From Desulfosarcina ovata subsp. ovata (lineage in GTDB: Bacteria; Desulfobacterota; Desulfobacteria; Desulfobacterales; Desulfosarcinaceae), in contig NZ_AP021879.1 of NCBI RefSeq assembly GCF_009689005.1, positions 1,054,001-1,118,000 of the forward strand: a stretch of 64,000 nt of DNA, given 5' to 3'. Position 1 is the stretch's first letter. Each line of letters starts with the position of its first letter. Positions 41,605-50,528 of this stretch are shown in pieces. Below the pieces are notes generated by a model. The model had not been told where the DNA came from and ran no database searches. It worked only from the letters and a program-made list of their open reading frames with translations. The translations under genes and the position numbers were made by a program.

Positions 41605-42696
41605 TCACCCATCTTCCGTCAGCCGCTCCAGTTCCCGGTCGTAGCGGTCGATGACCGCCGGCCAGGCGTGGCGCGCCATCATGGCAGAAAGCACCGGCCG
41701 GTGCTGCATGACATCCGCGGGGCTGCGCAGCATGGCAGCCAGCTTATAGACCAGATCGTCGTCATCGCGGTACAGGAAATCGGCATGGAACTCCTTGGGA
41801 AGAATTTCCGGGTAGGCCAGCCGGCGGGGCAGCAACGGCAGGCACCCATGGCGCATGGCTTCCACCACGGCGATGCCGAAGTTCTCCTGAATCGCACAGC
41901 TCACGACAACGAATCCGCGCCGGAGCCAGTCGGTATAATCGACGCGACTGGCAGCATAACCGAACTGCACGATCCGGTCGGCAAATCGGGAGCGCGCATC
42001 GTCGAAAATCCGGGGTGCCGCGGCAAAGTTCTCCCCCATTATCGCCAGCCGAAAGTCGATGCCCTGCCTGGCCACCTGGTCGAGGGCGTCGAAAAACGCG
42101 TGTGGATTTTTATCGAACTCCCAGCGGTGGTTCCAGATGATCAACGGCGGCCCCGGCGGTAATGGGGGCGGATCGGCAACGGTTTCGGTAAAATGGCACC
42201 CGGGATACAGCACGCCACACTTCTCGCGAATGGCATCCATGACCCAAAATGGCTTGAATTCCGGCATTCGCCCGATGAATCCGGGCAACACCTCGAAGAA
42301 CTGATCCTTGTGGAACCGGGAGTTGAACAGAATCCGGTCGGCGGAAAGGGCCGTGGTAATATCGGTAAAACCGAATTGCAAATCCACCTGCTCTCCGGGA
42401 GCCACCGGATAGGTCAGCTGGTTCTCATGGAAGTAAACCAGTGCCGGCGGCCGGTGGCCACCGCACAAAGCGGTAAAATCGGCCAGGCTCATCATGCCGG
42501 AGGTAATAATGCCGTCAACGCCGGACAGGTCCCCAATGGTGTGCAGGAAATACAGGGCCGCCCCACGCATGCGCCATTTCCAGAAACGGGCCGGCAGGGA
42601 AACGACCTGAATATCATGCCGTGAATGCGCCGCCAGCCCCTCGGCAAAATCCCGGTGAGAACCGCCGCAGAATGCCTCCAAAAAGAGAAACCGCAT
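41605..42696 (-). CDS. tRNA-queuosine alpha-mannosyltransferase-like protein (DUF3524)
   Basis: A 363-residue GT-B-type glycosyltransferase. The N-terminus 'MRFLFLEAFCGGSHRDFAEGL' and 'YFHENQLTYPVAPGEQVDLQFGF' are signatures of the DUF3524 family, related to eukaryotic GTDC1/QTMAN, which attaches mannose to queuosine-34 of tRNA-Asp. The C-terminal half has the usual nucleotide-sugar site ('NFGIAVVEAMRHGCLPLLPRRLAYPEILP'). No queuosine-synthesis gene is adjacent, so the tRNA role is inferred from the family. aroB lies 14 bp upstream on the same strand, and a strong terminator follows. Confidence 0.8.
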   Translation of the reverse strand: MRFLFLEAFCGGSHRDFAEGLAAHSRHDIQVVSLPARFWKWRMRGAALYFLHTIGDLSGVDGIITSGMMSLADFTALCGGHRPPALVYFHENQLTYPVAPGEQVDLQFGFTDITTALSADRILFNSRFHKDQFFEVLPGFIGRMPEFKPFWVMDAIREKCGVLYPGCHFTETVADPPPLPPGPPLIIWNHRWEFDKNPHAFFDALDQVARQGIDFRLAIMGENFAAAPRIFDDARSRFADRIVQFGYAASRVDYTDWLRRGFVVVSCAIQENFGIAVVEAMRHGCLPLLPRRLAYPEILPKEFHADFLYRDDDDLVYKLAAMLRSPADVMQHRPVLSAMMARHAWPAVIDRYDRELERLTEDG

Positions 42697-42710
42697 GGTT
42701 GGCGGCCTGC

Positions 42711-43751
42711 TTACGCGATGCGTGCCGCGCTGGCCAGATGGAAGAGATCGTCAAAGCCGAGCTCTTCCACCCGGGCACTGCCCATGGCGTCCAGAAACAC
42801 GAAATGGATCCGCTTGCCTTCGCGCTTTTTGTCCTTCTTCATGGCTCCCAGCATGGCCGCCAGATCAACGGGCGGGCTCACCGGCAGTCCGAAGCGGTCG
42901 ATGAGCTGTTCCAGACGCGCGGCATCCTCACGCGGCAGAAACCCTTTTTCCACCGAGAGCTTGGCCGCCAGCACCATGCCGATGCCCACCGCCTCACCAT
43001 GGGGGATGCCGGTCAGTTTTTCAAGGGCATGGCCGAACGTGTGGCCGAAATTCAGCTTACGCCGTTCGCCATGTTCCCGTTCATCCCGCGAGACCACACC
43101 GGCCTTGATCTCCACCGACCGGTAGACCAGGTGGGCAATGATGTCGGAATTCAGGTCCAATGCCCCGTCACGGTGGGCTTCGAGAAATTCAACCATCGGG
43201 GCACTGGCAATGGCCCCGTGTTTGATAATTTCGGCAAAACCGCACAGCACCTCACGAGGCGGCAGGCTTTTCAGAAGGGCCATGTCGCAGATCACAAATT
43301 CGGGCTGGTTAAAGGTGCCCACCATGTTTTTGTAGCCACTGAAATTAACGCCGTTTTTACCGCCCACGCTGGCATCCACCTGGCTGAGCAAGGTAGTGGA
43401 AACAAAGCCGAACCGAGTACCGCGCATATACGTGGAGGCCACGAATCCGGCGATATCACAGACGATCCCCCCCCCCACGCCTAAAATAAAAGTGGACCGG
43501 TCGGCTTCCAGAGCCACCAACTGGCGGTAAATTTCGGTGACGGTCTCAAGGGTCTTGATCCGCTCTCCCTGGCCAATGGTAATCACCGGGCAGTCCGGCA
43601 GGCGCCCGCGATACAGCCCTTCCACGGTGCTGTCGGTAATGACGACCGTATGCGCGGCATCGATATATGCCTTCAGGTTATCGATGGACTCGCCGACGAG
43701 AATTTTGGAAGTTCCGGCAGCGCCGTTGACCAGTAACGTTTTCATAGGCAT
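42711..43751 (-). CDS. aroB: 3-dehydroquinate synthase
   Basis: A 346-residue NAD- and metal-dependent enzyme that cyclises DAHP to dehydroquinate, the second step of the shikimate pathway. Motifs include 'LGVGGGIVCDIAGFVASTYMRG', 'STTLLSQVDASVGGKNGVNF', 'EIIKHGAI' and 'LNFGHTFGHALEK' (metal-binding His). The N-terminus has two close ATGs; the third-residue Met (43745) has better spacing to a GGGTGA site. The gene is the first of a two-gene unit with the mannosyltransferase-like gene. Confidence 0.94.
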   Translation of the reverse strand: MPMKTLLVNGAAGTSKILVGESIDNLKAYIDAAHTVVITDSTVEGLYRGRLPDCPVITIGQGERIKTLETVTEIYRQLVALEADRSTFILGVGGGIVCDIAGFVASTYMRGTRFGFVSTTLLSQVDASVGGKNGVNFSGYKNMVGTFNQPEFVICDMALLKSLPPREVLCGFAEIIKHGAIASAPMVEFLEAHRDGALDLNSDIIAHLVYRSVEIKAGVVSRDEREHGERRKLNFGHTFGHALEKLTGIPHGEAVGIGMVLAAKLSVEKGFLPREDAARLEQLIDRFGLPVSPPVDLAAMLGAMKKDKKREGKRIHFVFLDAMGSARVEELGFDDLFHLASAARIA

Positions 43752-44264
43752 TCACCCGGTAAGGATTTGTTCTGTCGGCTGCGTCTGATGTACGCCGCAT
43801 GCTTGGTTGAAACGGCCCGCAACGCTGCCGCCATGTCCATGGGCCGGCAAAGCGTCCATGCTTTCTTTGGCTTTCCCTTAGCACAAGCGTGGACGGATGA
43901 AAACGTCAAACCCGCCTGGACACTACCCGTTCGCCAGAGTCCCGGGCGCAGGTTCAGGGCAATCGCACGTAGATTTCCGGGTTGCTTTTCTTGCCAAAAT
44001 TAGAGCGTTCATGAATGTCAAAGACCAAATGAAAAATGTCAAACGGTGGTATTCTATCTATTTTAAAATCGATTTCATCCTTCATTTGACATTTGGGCTT
44101 TGGCATTTGGCAATTTCCCACTTTCGGGAATGGTGCGTGTTCAGGAACGGCCGGTTTTTAATTTTACTTGCGATTGCCCTGAGCGCAGGTTGACCACCGC
44201 TTGCCGCCGGTGACCATTTGGGGTATGCTGAGATAATAAAATCGTCCACAAAGGAAGGTCAATC
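43752..44264. other. Intergenic between aroB and the SLOG-like gene
   Basis: 513 bp without a supported gene. It holds an imperfect inverted repeat at 44011-44110 and the upstream regions of two divergent genes. Confidence 0.55.
44011..44110. repeat. Imperfect inverted repeat, CAAATGTCAAA type
   Basis: The left arm has GAATGTCAAAGACCAAATG and ATGTCAAA; the right arm has TTTGACATTTGGGCTTTGGC, inverted and similar. About 38 bp lie between the arms. It could form a stem-loop in either strand. No coding role is apparent. Confidence 0.6.
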
Positions 44265-44726
44265 ATGCTAAAAAAAATCGTCTCCGGGGGCCAGACCGGT
44301 GTTGATCGCGCAGCCCTGGATGTGGCCATGCGCCTGGGCATCGCCCACGGTGGCTGGGTACCCAAGGGCCGCCTGGCCGAAGATGGCCCCCTGCCCTCTT
44401 ACTACCAGCTACAGGAGATGCCCACGGACGAGTACGCGGCCCGCACGGAGAAAAACGTGCAGGATTCGGACGGCACCCTGATCATCTCCCGCGGCACGCC
44501 CACGGGCGGCACAGACTATACCCGCGAAATGGTCCTCAAGCATGGCAAGCAATTGTTGCACATCGATCTGGCCATGGGCCAGCAGCCGTCGGCGGCAGGC
44601 GCCCTGATCTCTTCCTGGATCGAAATGAATCGCATCGAGACCCTCAACGTGGCCGGCCCCCGGGCCAGCGGTGACCCGACCATCTATAACGAGGCCGCCA
44701 CGATCCTGGCCCTGGCATTCAAATGA
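44265..44726 (+). CDS. SLOG-fold protein annotated as putative molybdenum carrier
   Basis: A 153-residue protein starting 'MLKKIVSGGQTGVDRAALD', the signature of the MoCo-carrier-like/YpsA-related branch of the SLOG superfamily. A second motif 'GTLIISRGTPTGGTDYTREM' follows. A member from the alga Chlamydomonas binds molybdenum cofactor; for bacterial ones the ligand may be a nucleotide derivative, and the true role is uncertain. AAGGAAGG precedes the ATG at good spacing. It is a single gene converging on lpxK. Confidence 0.85.
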   Translation: MLKKIVSGGQTGVDRAALDVAMRLGIAHGGWVPKGRLAEDGPLPSYYQLQEMPTDEYAARTEKNVQDSDGTLIISRGTPTGGTDYTREMVLKHGKQLLHIDLAMGQQPSAAGALISSWIEMNRIETLNVAGPRASGDPTIYNEAATILALAFK

Positions 44727-44764
44727 GCGGCGATCGATCATCAACCGAAATGCCTTGCTTCCGC

Positions 44765-45904
44765 TTACTCAGGCAAACGCAATGTCTCCCTGAGAAGCTG
44801 TCGAAAATCCGCCCCTTTCCCGAGAAAATTGATTTCCACATCCACGGCAATCCAAGCAACCGGCCAGGGACCACGATGGGCAAGCTTGACGTAGTCTTTC
44901 AACGTCGTCACCACGCTGTCCGCACCCGATGCCTGTGCCGTTTCTAACAATGCGTCGATCTCCTGGTCCCCATAATAGTGATGATCATTGAAGCTGCGCC
45001 GGCAGATCATCTCGCAGCCATGGGCCTCCAGTGTTGCAAAAAACTGCTCGTTGTCGGCCAGTCCGGCAAAGGCGAACACCTTTCTTCCCTTCAGGAGAGA
45101 AAGATCGGTGACCCGCGTCAAAAAAGGCTCCCGCGCCCGCGATGCACCATCCGTCCGGATTACCGGGGTGTGGGTAGTGTAAAAAACCGGCCGGCGCGGG
45201 GTCCACGGAAAAATAGACCGTTTCCGGGGACCATGTTCACGGCTGCGGGTAAAAACCAAGGCATGGGCCCGTCGAAGCGCGGTCGGTGGCTCCCGCAGCG
45301 TTCCCCGCGGTAACATCCGGCCGTTGCCCAATGGCAACTGGTGGTCCAGCAGCACCAGGTCAAGGTCTCTCTTAAGCGCCAGATGCTGGAAGGCATCGTC
45401 CAAAACAATGACCTCCGGATCGAAACGCCGGACGGCCAGCAAACCGGCTTGGTATCGCCGGCTGCCCACGATCACCGGAACCCCTTTCAGAACCCGGGCC
45501 ATCAGATAAGGCTCATCGCCGGCATCGTCGACCGTTGCCAACAGAGATTGCCCGTCACTGACGATACCGCCCGTCGTTTCCATGCGACCATGGTACCCCC
45601 GGCTGACCACCACAACCCGGTACCCCAGATTACGGATCGTCCGGGCCACGAATATCGTCATGGGTGTTTTTCCGGTTCCGCCAACGCAGATATTGCCGAT
45701 GGATATGACACGGCAGGGTAGGGTCCGCGACGGTAGCCAACCAATTTCATACAACCGTGCACGCAATCGCATGCCAGCACCGTATACCATGGAAAGAACC
45801 AGCAGAAATGTCTCAAGTGAAAACCGGGGAGACCGTGCCGGGTTTTGCATCACGGCCTTGATGCGGTGGCGAATTTTTTCAATTTTTTTTTTCGATACAG
45901 CCAT
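44765..45904 (-). CDS. lpxK: Tetraacyldisaccharide 4'-kinase
   Basis: A 379-residue membrane-associated kinase that phosphorylates the 4'-position of the lipid A precursor. The P-loop is 'GNICVGGTGKTPM', followed by 'VVVSRGYHGR', 'GDEPYLMAR' and 'VIVLDDAFQHLALKRDLDLVLLD' (the DD and Gln of the active site), and 'FAGLADNEQFF' in the C-terminal domain. A hydrophobic N-terminal helix may anchor it. It marks the start of the envelope locus, transcribed away from the core-assembly genes. Confidence 0.95.
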   Translation of the reverse strand: MAVSKKKIEKIRHRIKAVMQNPARSPRFSLETFLLVLSMVYGAGMRLRARLYEIGWLPSRTLPCRVISIGNICVGGTGKTPMTIFVARTIRNLGYRVVVVSRGYHGRMETTGGIVSDGQSLLATVDDAGDEPYLMARVLKGVPVIVGSRRYQAGLLAVRRFDPEVIVLDDAFQHLALKRDLDLVLLDHQLPLGNGRMLPRGTLREPPTALRRAHALVFTRSREHGPRKRSIFPWTPRRPVFYTTHTPVIRTDGASRAREPFLTRVTDLSLLKGRKVFAFAGLADNEQFFATLEAHGCEMICRRSFNDHHYYGDQEIDALLETAQASGADSVVTTLKDYVKLAHRGPWPVAWIAVDVEINFLGKGADFRQLLRETLRLPE

Positions 45905-46203
45905 AAATTTTCAGGGCAAGGATTCCGATTTTCATGCGCTCAAACTTCACCTTTTCCACAAAAATGTCTGGAAAAGGCTGATTGCATACAAAAAAATTCC
46001 TTCTTTGCCCTCTTTCGAGCATGATAAGAGATTTGGTTTCCCCTACCATATTTTACTTTTTTTTAAAAAAATTAAATCAATGCCTATTGCATAATCAGCC
46101 AATTGCCTTTACTTATCTAGGCTGTTTATTCAGGGTTACGCATAGCAGGAAAAAATCGCCGGCCGGCAGGCCGAGCAATTCTAAGTGAAATGGTGCAACA
46201 AGC
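45905..46203. other. Divergent promoter region
   Basis: About 300 bp between lpxK (minus) and the Gfo/Idh gene (plus). It includes a very AT-rich stretch at 46040-46090 and no convincing gene. Confidence 0.45.
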
Positions 46204-47130
46204 ATGAACGTCGCTGTCATAGGTGCGGGTAGAACCAATAACGGCATCGGTCGTTTCATCGGCAAATTCTTCCAGAAACACGGTGCCAATGTTTCTGCTG
46301 TTTTGGGATCCACCGATGAATCTGCCCGCAAGGCTGCCGAAGCGCTGGAACATGACGGCCGCGTCCCCCGCAGCTATACCAAAATCGACACCTTGACAAA
46401 TAAGGAATGTCCGGACATCGCAGTCATTGCTTCCCCCACAAATACCCATTTGCCATACCTGAAGGCATGCATCGACGCCGGGCTCCATATTTTCTGTGAA
46501 AAGCCGTTCATTGATCCCGCCACACCAGATATCTTGGGTTGCCTCGACAAAATTTTCCAGGATGGCGAACACCGTCGGCTCACAATCGCCATGAACTCCC
46601 AATGCCCCTTCCTGCAGCCCGTGTACGAACGATTCTGCGGCCAAATTCGCCCGGAAGCAGCGGTCGATTTTTCGATTGCCCTGTCCCCCATGGTGGACGG
46701 GCAGGACATGATCCCCGACTCGGTTCCACATGCCTTGAGTCTGATCTACAATTTACTTGGAAATGGAGAAATCGGGGACCTCCGGATCGAGAAAAGGGAA
46801 GGACAGATAACTATTCTTGGAATCTATCGGGCGCATACAACCGATTGCAATTTCAAGATCTGCTTAAATCGGCACCTGCAGCAGCCTCGGCCCTTCTCCT
46901 TTGGTTGGAATCACTGCACGATTCATCGCCGGGTAACGCTGAAACCCTACGAAATATCTTTTCAATACGAAGACACCATCCGCAAAGTTGCCGACCCGCT
47001 GGAACTGTCGGTCCAGAACTTTATCGCGTCCGTCCAAAAACAGGAGCAGCCAAAAATCGGCCGGACCCATATCGTAGACACCACTTTGCTCATCAAACGC
47101 ATTTTCGACCATTGGGAATCAAGTGAATGA
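46204..47130 (+). CDS. Gfo/Idh/MocA-type oxidoreductase
   Basis: A 308-residue NAD(P)-dependent dehydrogenase-like protein. The dinucleotide fold is 'MNVAVIGAGRTNNGIGRFIG', followed by 'DIAVIASPTNTHLPYLKACIDAGLHIFCEKP', the classic EKP motif that positions the nicotinamide. The C-terminal domain is divergent. Relatives oxidise or reduce sugars and nucleotide sugars, including LPS precursors such as UDP-GlcNAc derivatives. Its stop overlaps the start of the radical SAM gene (ATGA), so both probably act in one pathway. Substrate is not readable. Confidence 0.82.
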   Translation: MNVAVIGAGRTNNGIGRFIGKFFQKHGANVSAVLGSTDESARKAAEALEHDGRVPRSYTKIDTLTNKECPDIAVIASPTNTHLPYLKACIDAGLHIFCEKPFIDPATPDILGCLDKIFQDGEHRRLTIAMNSQCPFLQPVYERFCGQIRPEAAVDFSIALSPMVDGQDMIPDSVPHALSLIYNLLGNGEIGDLRIEKREGQITILGIYRAHTTDCNFKICLNRHLQQPRPFSFGWNHCTIHRRVTLKPYEISFQYEDTIRKVADPLELSVQNFIASVQKQEQPKIGRTHIVDTTLLIKRIFDHWESSE

Positions 47131-48353
47131 AAGAAACCAAGCAACTGAAACAACGGGAACACGATTTTGCGGCCAAATTGAAGCAGGCTTCAGTCATCGA
47201 ACGGCTCAAGGCCTATATCGACCATCGGCGCAAGCAGGTCGAGGGACAAGAGCCAACGGAACTACCGTTATTTTCGCCAGTCTCCATCAATTTGGATTTG
47301 ACATCCGCCTGCAATTTTGCTTGTCCCCACTGTGTGGATGCGGCAATATTAAATTCCGGCGAGGCGTTAACGCTGGATACGATCGACGGCATCCTGAACA
47401 CACTCATTCCCGAAGGCCTTCTCTCCATTATCATCCTCGGAGGTGGAGAACCGACATTGCACAAAGATTTTGAAAAAGTGGTCACCCTCATCAAACAGAA
47501 GGGGCTACAACTTGGTATCGTCACCAACGGATCTTGTTTGGAAAGGGTTTACCGGGTGGCCGAAATCTTGGAAAAACACGACTGGGTGCGGCTTTCGATT
47601 GATGCTGCCCGCCAGGATACGTTCGAGAGCATGCATCGGCCGAAAAGCGGGCTAACCCTGAAAGATGTGCTGGAGCCTGCAGCCCGGCTCAAAGGCGTCA
47701 ATCCATCCATATCTTTAGGCTACTCCTTCGTAATTGTATGGGACGGAATCTCGGTGAACGGTCACCCGCTCACCTCCAATCTCGACGAGATGGCCGAAGC
47801 GGTCCAATTGGCGGCCGCATACGACTTTGACTATGTCTCTTTCAAACCGTGCCTGTTGCGACTGCCTGAATCGGAAAAGGAGACCCTGTTGCATGGCGTT
47901 AAAAAGGAGGCTGAAAACCGCATCCGACAAATCATTGAACGCAATTTGGAAGAGGCCAAAAAAGCTGGCGGCGATACGGTCAAGGTCCTGGAAAGCGTCA
48001 ACTTGCGGGCTCTACTGGAAAACCGGATCGATGCATTGAAACACCAACCGAACATGTGCCATATGCAATTTTTCAGGACCGTTCTTTCACCCGCAGGCAT
48101 CTTTCACTGCCCTGCTTTCCGCGGCGTGGAAAAGGCCAAAATCGGGACAAAGGCCGGCTACAGTTCTGAAGCAGCCTTCTTGGAAACCCAACAAAGGCTG
48201 TCGGAATCCATCAACACCTTTGATGCCGCATCCGAATGTTGTGATATCGGCTGTTTCTACCACCACGTCAACTGGTGGTTGGAGAATTTCATCCGCTCCG
48301 TGGAAAGTATTGACGAAATCGAAACCATTTTGGATGACAATTTTTTCTTGTAA
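47127..48353 (+). CDS. Radical SAM protein with extra C-terminal cysteines
   Basis: A 408-residue enzyme. The [4Fe-4S]/SAM motif CX3CX2C is C62, C66 and C69 in 'ACNFACPHC', and 'IILGGGEPTLHKDF' is the GGE motif. The C-terminal third has further cysteines ('NMCHMQFF', 'FHCPAF', 'ECCDIGCFYH') that look like a SPASM/Twitch-type auxiliary cluster. Such proteins often modify peptides, but sugar-modifying ones also exist. Coupling to a sugar-type oxidoreductase and position at the head of LPS-core genes point to a carbohydrate or lipid substrate; this is inference. Confidence 0.83.
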   Translation: MKETKQLKQREHDFAAKLKQASVIERLKAYIDHRRKQVEGQEPTELPLFSPVSINLDLTSACNFACPHCVDAAILNSGEALTLDTIDGILNTLIPEGLLSIIILGGGEPTLHKDFEKVVTLIKQKGLQLGIVTNGSCLERVYRVAEILEKHDWVRLSIDAARQDTFESMHRPKSGLTLKDVLEPAARLKGVNPSISLGYSFVIVWDGISVNGHPLTSNLDEMAEAVQLAAAYDFDYVSFKPCLLRLPESEKETLLHGVKKEAENRIRQIIERNLEEAKKAGGDTVKVLESVNLRALLENRIDALKHQPNMCHMQFFRTVLSPAGIFHCPAFRGVEKAKIGTKAGYSSEAAFLETQQRLSESINTFDAASECCDIGCFYHHVNWWLENFIRSVESIDEIETILDDNFFL

Positions 48354-48362
48354 CGGCATCCG

Positions 48363-49370
48363 ATGAATCCTGAGAAAATCTGCGTCATACATCTGAATCA
48401 GATCGGGGACTTGGTCTTTTCAATGCCGCTTTTGAAAGCCTTGCGGACCAATTTTCCCGATGCAGTCATCCACTCGGTGGTTAAACCGTACTTGATGGAA
48501 TTGCTGGAAGGGTCCCCTTATGTGGACAAAATTATCCCGCGTCCAGATGCAATCAGCGATAAAAAAGGCTTGCTGGTAGCCCTGCGCAACGAAAGGTACG
48601 ATTTACTCTTCTGTCTGCCTCGCTCCGAAGAAAGCCTGATCATGACCACCTTCAGCAACGCCGATGTCAAAGTCGGATTTTCCCATTTTCCTTGGGATTT
48701 TGGTCTGGATATCAAAGAAACGGTCCAAGGCCACAACTGCTGGCGCAACAATGCAAAACTGCTAAAGCGTTTGAATATTCAAATTTTTCAGGACAATTAC
48801 GTGGGACTGATCCCCACAGATGCGGACATTCACGAACTTGAACTGCCCCAACGATTTGTGGTCATCTCTCCGGGGGCATCCGGAAGAAGGCAGACCAAAA
48901 CTTGGCTCGAAAAAAACTTTGCCCGGCTGATGGGCCGGCTTTGGGAACTACATGGTTTTACACCGGTTCTTGTCGGATCGGCCGAAAACGGAAAGGCAAA
49001 CGCTCGCATCATCCAATTGGCGCTAAAACAAAAATCCGACGATACCTTTTTGCCACTGGATCTATCCGGGAAAATCGGACTGCGGGCCCTCTGCGCCTTG
49101 TTAACCAAGGCCGCCCTCTTTGTGGGAATCGATTCGGGTGTGATGCATCTGGCATCGGCGGTAAATATACCGGTAGTGGGGTTGTTCGGCCCGACCGATC
49201 CGTATTATGTAGGCCCCCAAAACCATCAGAGCCGCGTGGTACGTCGAAACGATTTGGACTGCGCGCCTTGCTATCTCAAAAAGTGCAGCCATGCGAACTG
49301 TATGCAGCAGCTTTCCGTGGAACAGGTAATGAATGCGTGTGATGAATTACTGGATTCGCACGCTGCTTGA
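48363..49370 (+). CDS. GT9-family heptosyltransferase-like protein
   Basis: A 335-residue GT-B glycosyltransferase of family 9. The start 'KICVIHLNQIGDLVFSMPLLKAL' and the donor-site region 'LFVGIDSGVMHLASAVNIPVVGLFGPTDP' are typical of ADP-heptose:LPS heptosyltransferases I/II. A Cys-rich tail 'CAPCYLKKCSHANCM' is also common in the family. It would add heptose to the Kdo or first heptose of the inner core on the cytoplasmic face. It follows the radical SAM gene by 9 bp. Whether it acts as WaaC or WaaF cannot be decided by eye. Confidence 0.87.
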   Translation: MNPEKICVIHLNQIGDLVFSMPLLKALRTNFPDAVIHSVVKPYLMELLEGSPYVDKIIPRPDAISDKKGLLVALRNERYDLLFCLPRSEESLIMTTFSNADVKVGFSHFPWDFGLDIKETVQGHNCWRNNAKLLKRLNIQIFQDNYVGLIPTDADIHELELPQRFVVISPGASGRRQTKTWLEKNFARLMGRLWELHGFTPVLVGSAENGKANARIIQLALKQKSDDTFLPLDLSGKIGLRALCALLTKAALFVGIDSGVMHLASAVNIPVVGLFGPTDPYYVGPQNHQSRVVRRNDLDCAPCYLKKCSHANCMQQLSVEQVMNACDELLDSHAA

Positions 49371-49409
49371 ATTCAACATCACTGTTGTTTACACGTTCAG
49401 CAAACAAAG

Positions 49410-50528
49410 ATGAAAATAGCTTTCGCCTTGATCAAATACTTCCCGTTCGGCGGGCTTCAGCGAGATTTTATTAAAATCGCTGGCATCTGTCTGGAAAGAG
49501 GCCATCAAGTGGACGTATTTACCCGCTCCTGGCAGGGAGACATCCCTTCCGGTCTGAACGTCCGAGCAATACCCTCAAGAGCCTTGAGCAACCATAGCAG
49601 ACGGATAGCTCTGGCCAGCGAAGTACTCCGGCATACGCAGGACCAAAACTATGATGCCGTTGTGGGCTTCAGTAAAATGCCCGGTTTGGACTACTATTTT
49701 GCCGGCGACAGCTGTTTTGCCGAATGGGCGGCGGGAAAGCCATTCTGGTATCGCTTCACCGGCCGCTGTAGAAACTATCTTGCATTGGAACGGGCAGTGT
49801 TTAAACCTGATTCGCAAAGTCGTATTCTTTTACTCGTTGAGAAAGACCGGACAACCTATCAGCGCTACTACGCGACCCCTTCAGAACGTTTTCACCTATT
49901 ACCGCCGGGCATTGAACGAGACCGCCTGGCGCCTCACAACACTGAAGATATCCGCCGCCAAGTAAAAATGGAACTGGGGATAACCGAAGAGACACATATG
50001 GTCCTCATGGTTGGTTCGGGTTTTCGGACCAAGGGGACTGATCGGGCTATGCGGGCATTTGCCGGGCTTCCGGACGCGATCCGCGACAAAGCGGTAATGG
50101 TGATTATAGGCAAGGACAATTTCCGGCCTTTCGGCAGACTGGCTCGTCGCTTGGGCATTAGCAACCAAATTCACTTTTTCAATGGGCGCCATGATGTTCC
50201 CCGATTTCTTTTCAGCGCAGATCTTTTGCTTCATCCGGCCTATCGTGAAACCGCCGGAATCGTTCTGATCGAGTCCATGGCAGCCGGGTTACCGGTCCTG
50301 GCAACCGACGTTTGCGGCTACAGTTCCTACATCCAACAGGCTGGCGCCGGCCGGCTGGTTCCTTCTCCATTCAACCAAAATACGCTGAACCGCACGCTTG
50401 CGGAAATGCTGACATCCACACGACGGTCTAACTGGTCGGCAAATGGCCAGAAATATGTTCTGGAGCACGATGTTTTCAGCATGCATGCACGTGCGGTGGA
50501 TTTCATTGAGGCGACGGTTCCATGCTGA
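49410..50528 (+). CDS. waaG: GT4-family LPS core glycosyltransferase (WaaG-like)
   Basis: A 372-residue GT-B enzyme. The N-terminus 'KIAFALIKYFPFGGLQRDFIKIA' is characteristic of WaaG/RfaG, and 'GFSKMPGLDYYFAGDSCF' follows. The donor-binding region 'LLHPAYRETAGIVLIESMAAGLPVLATDVCGY' contains the EX7E motif. WaaG adds the first glucose to heptose II in E. coli; the sugar here is unproven. Its end overlaps the waaP start by 7 bp, the same waaG-waaP order as enterobacterial core operons. Confidence 0.9.
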   Translation: MKIAFALIKYFPFGGLQRDFIKIAGICLERGHQVDVFTRSWQGDIPSGLNVRAIPSRALSNHSRRIALASEVLRHTQDQNYDAVVGFSKMPGLDYYFAGDSCFAEWAAGKPFWYRFTGRCRNYLALERAVFKPDSQSRILLLVEKDRTTYQRYYATPSERFHLLPPGIERDRLAPHNTEDIRRQVKMELGITEETHMVLMVGSGFRTKGTDRAMRAFAGLPDAIRDKAVMVIIGKDNFRPFGRLARRLGISNQIHFFNGRHDVPRFLFSADLLLHPAYRETAGIVLIESMAAGLPVLATDVCGYSSYIQQAGAGRLVPSPFNQNTLNRTLAEMLTSTRRSNWSANGQKYVLEHDVFSMHARAVDFIEATVPC

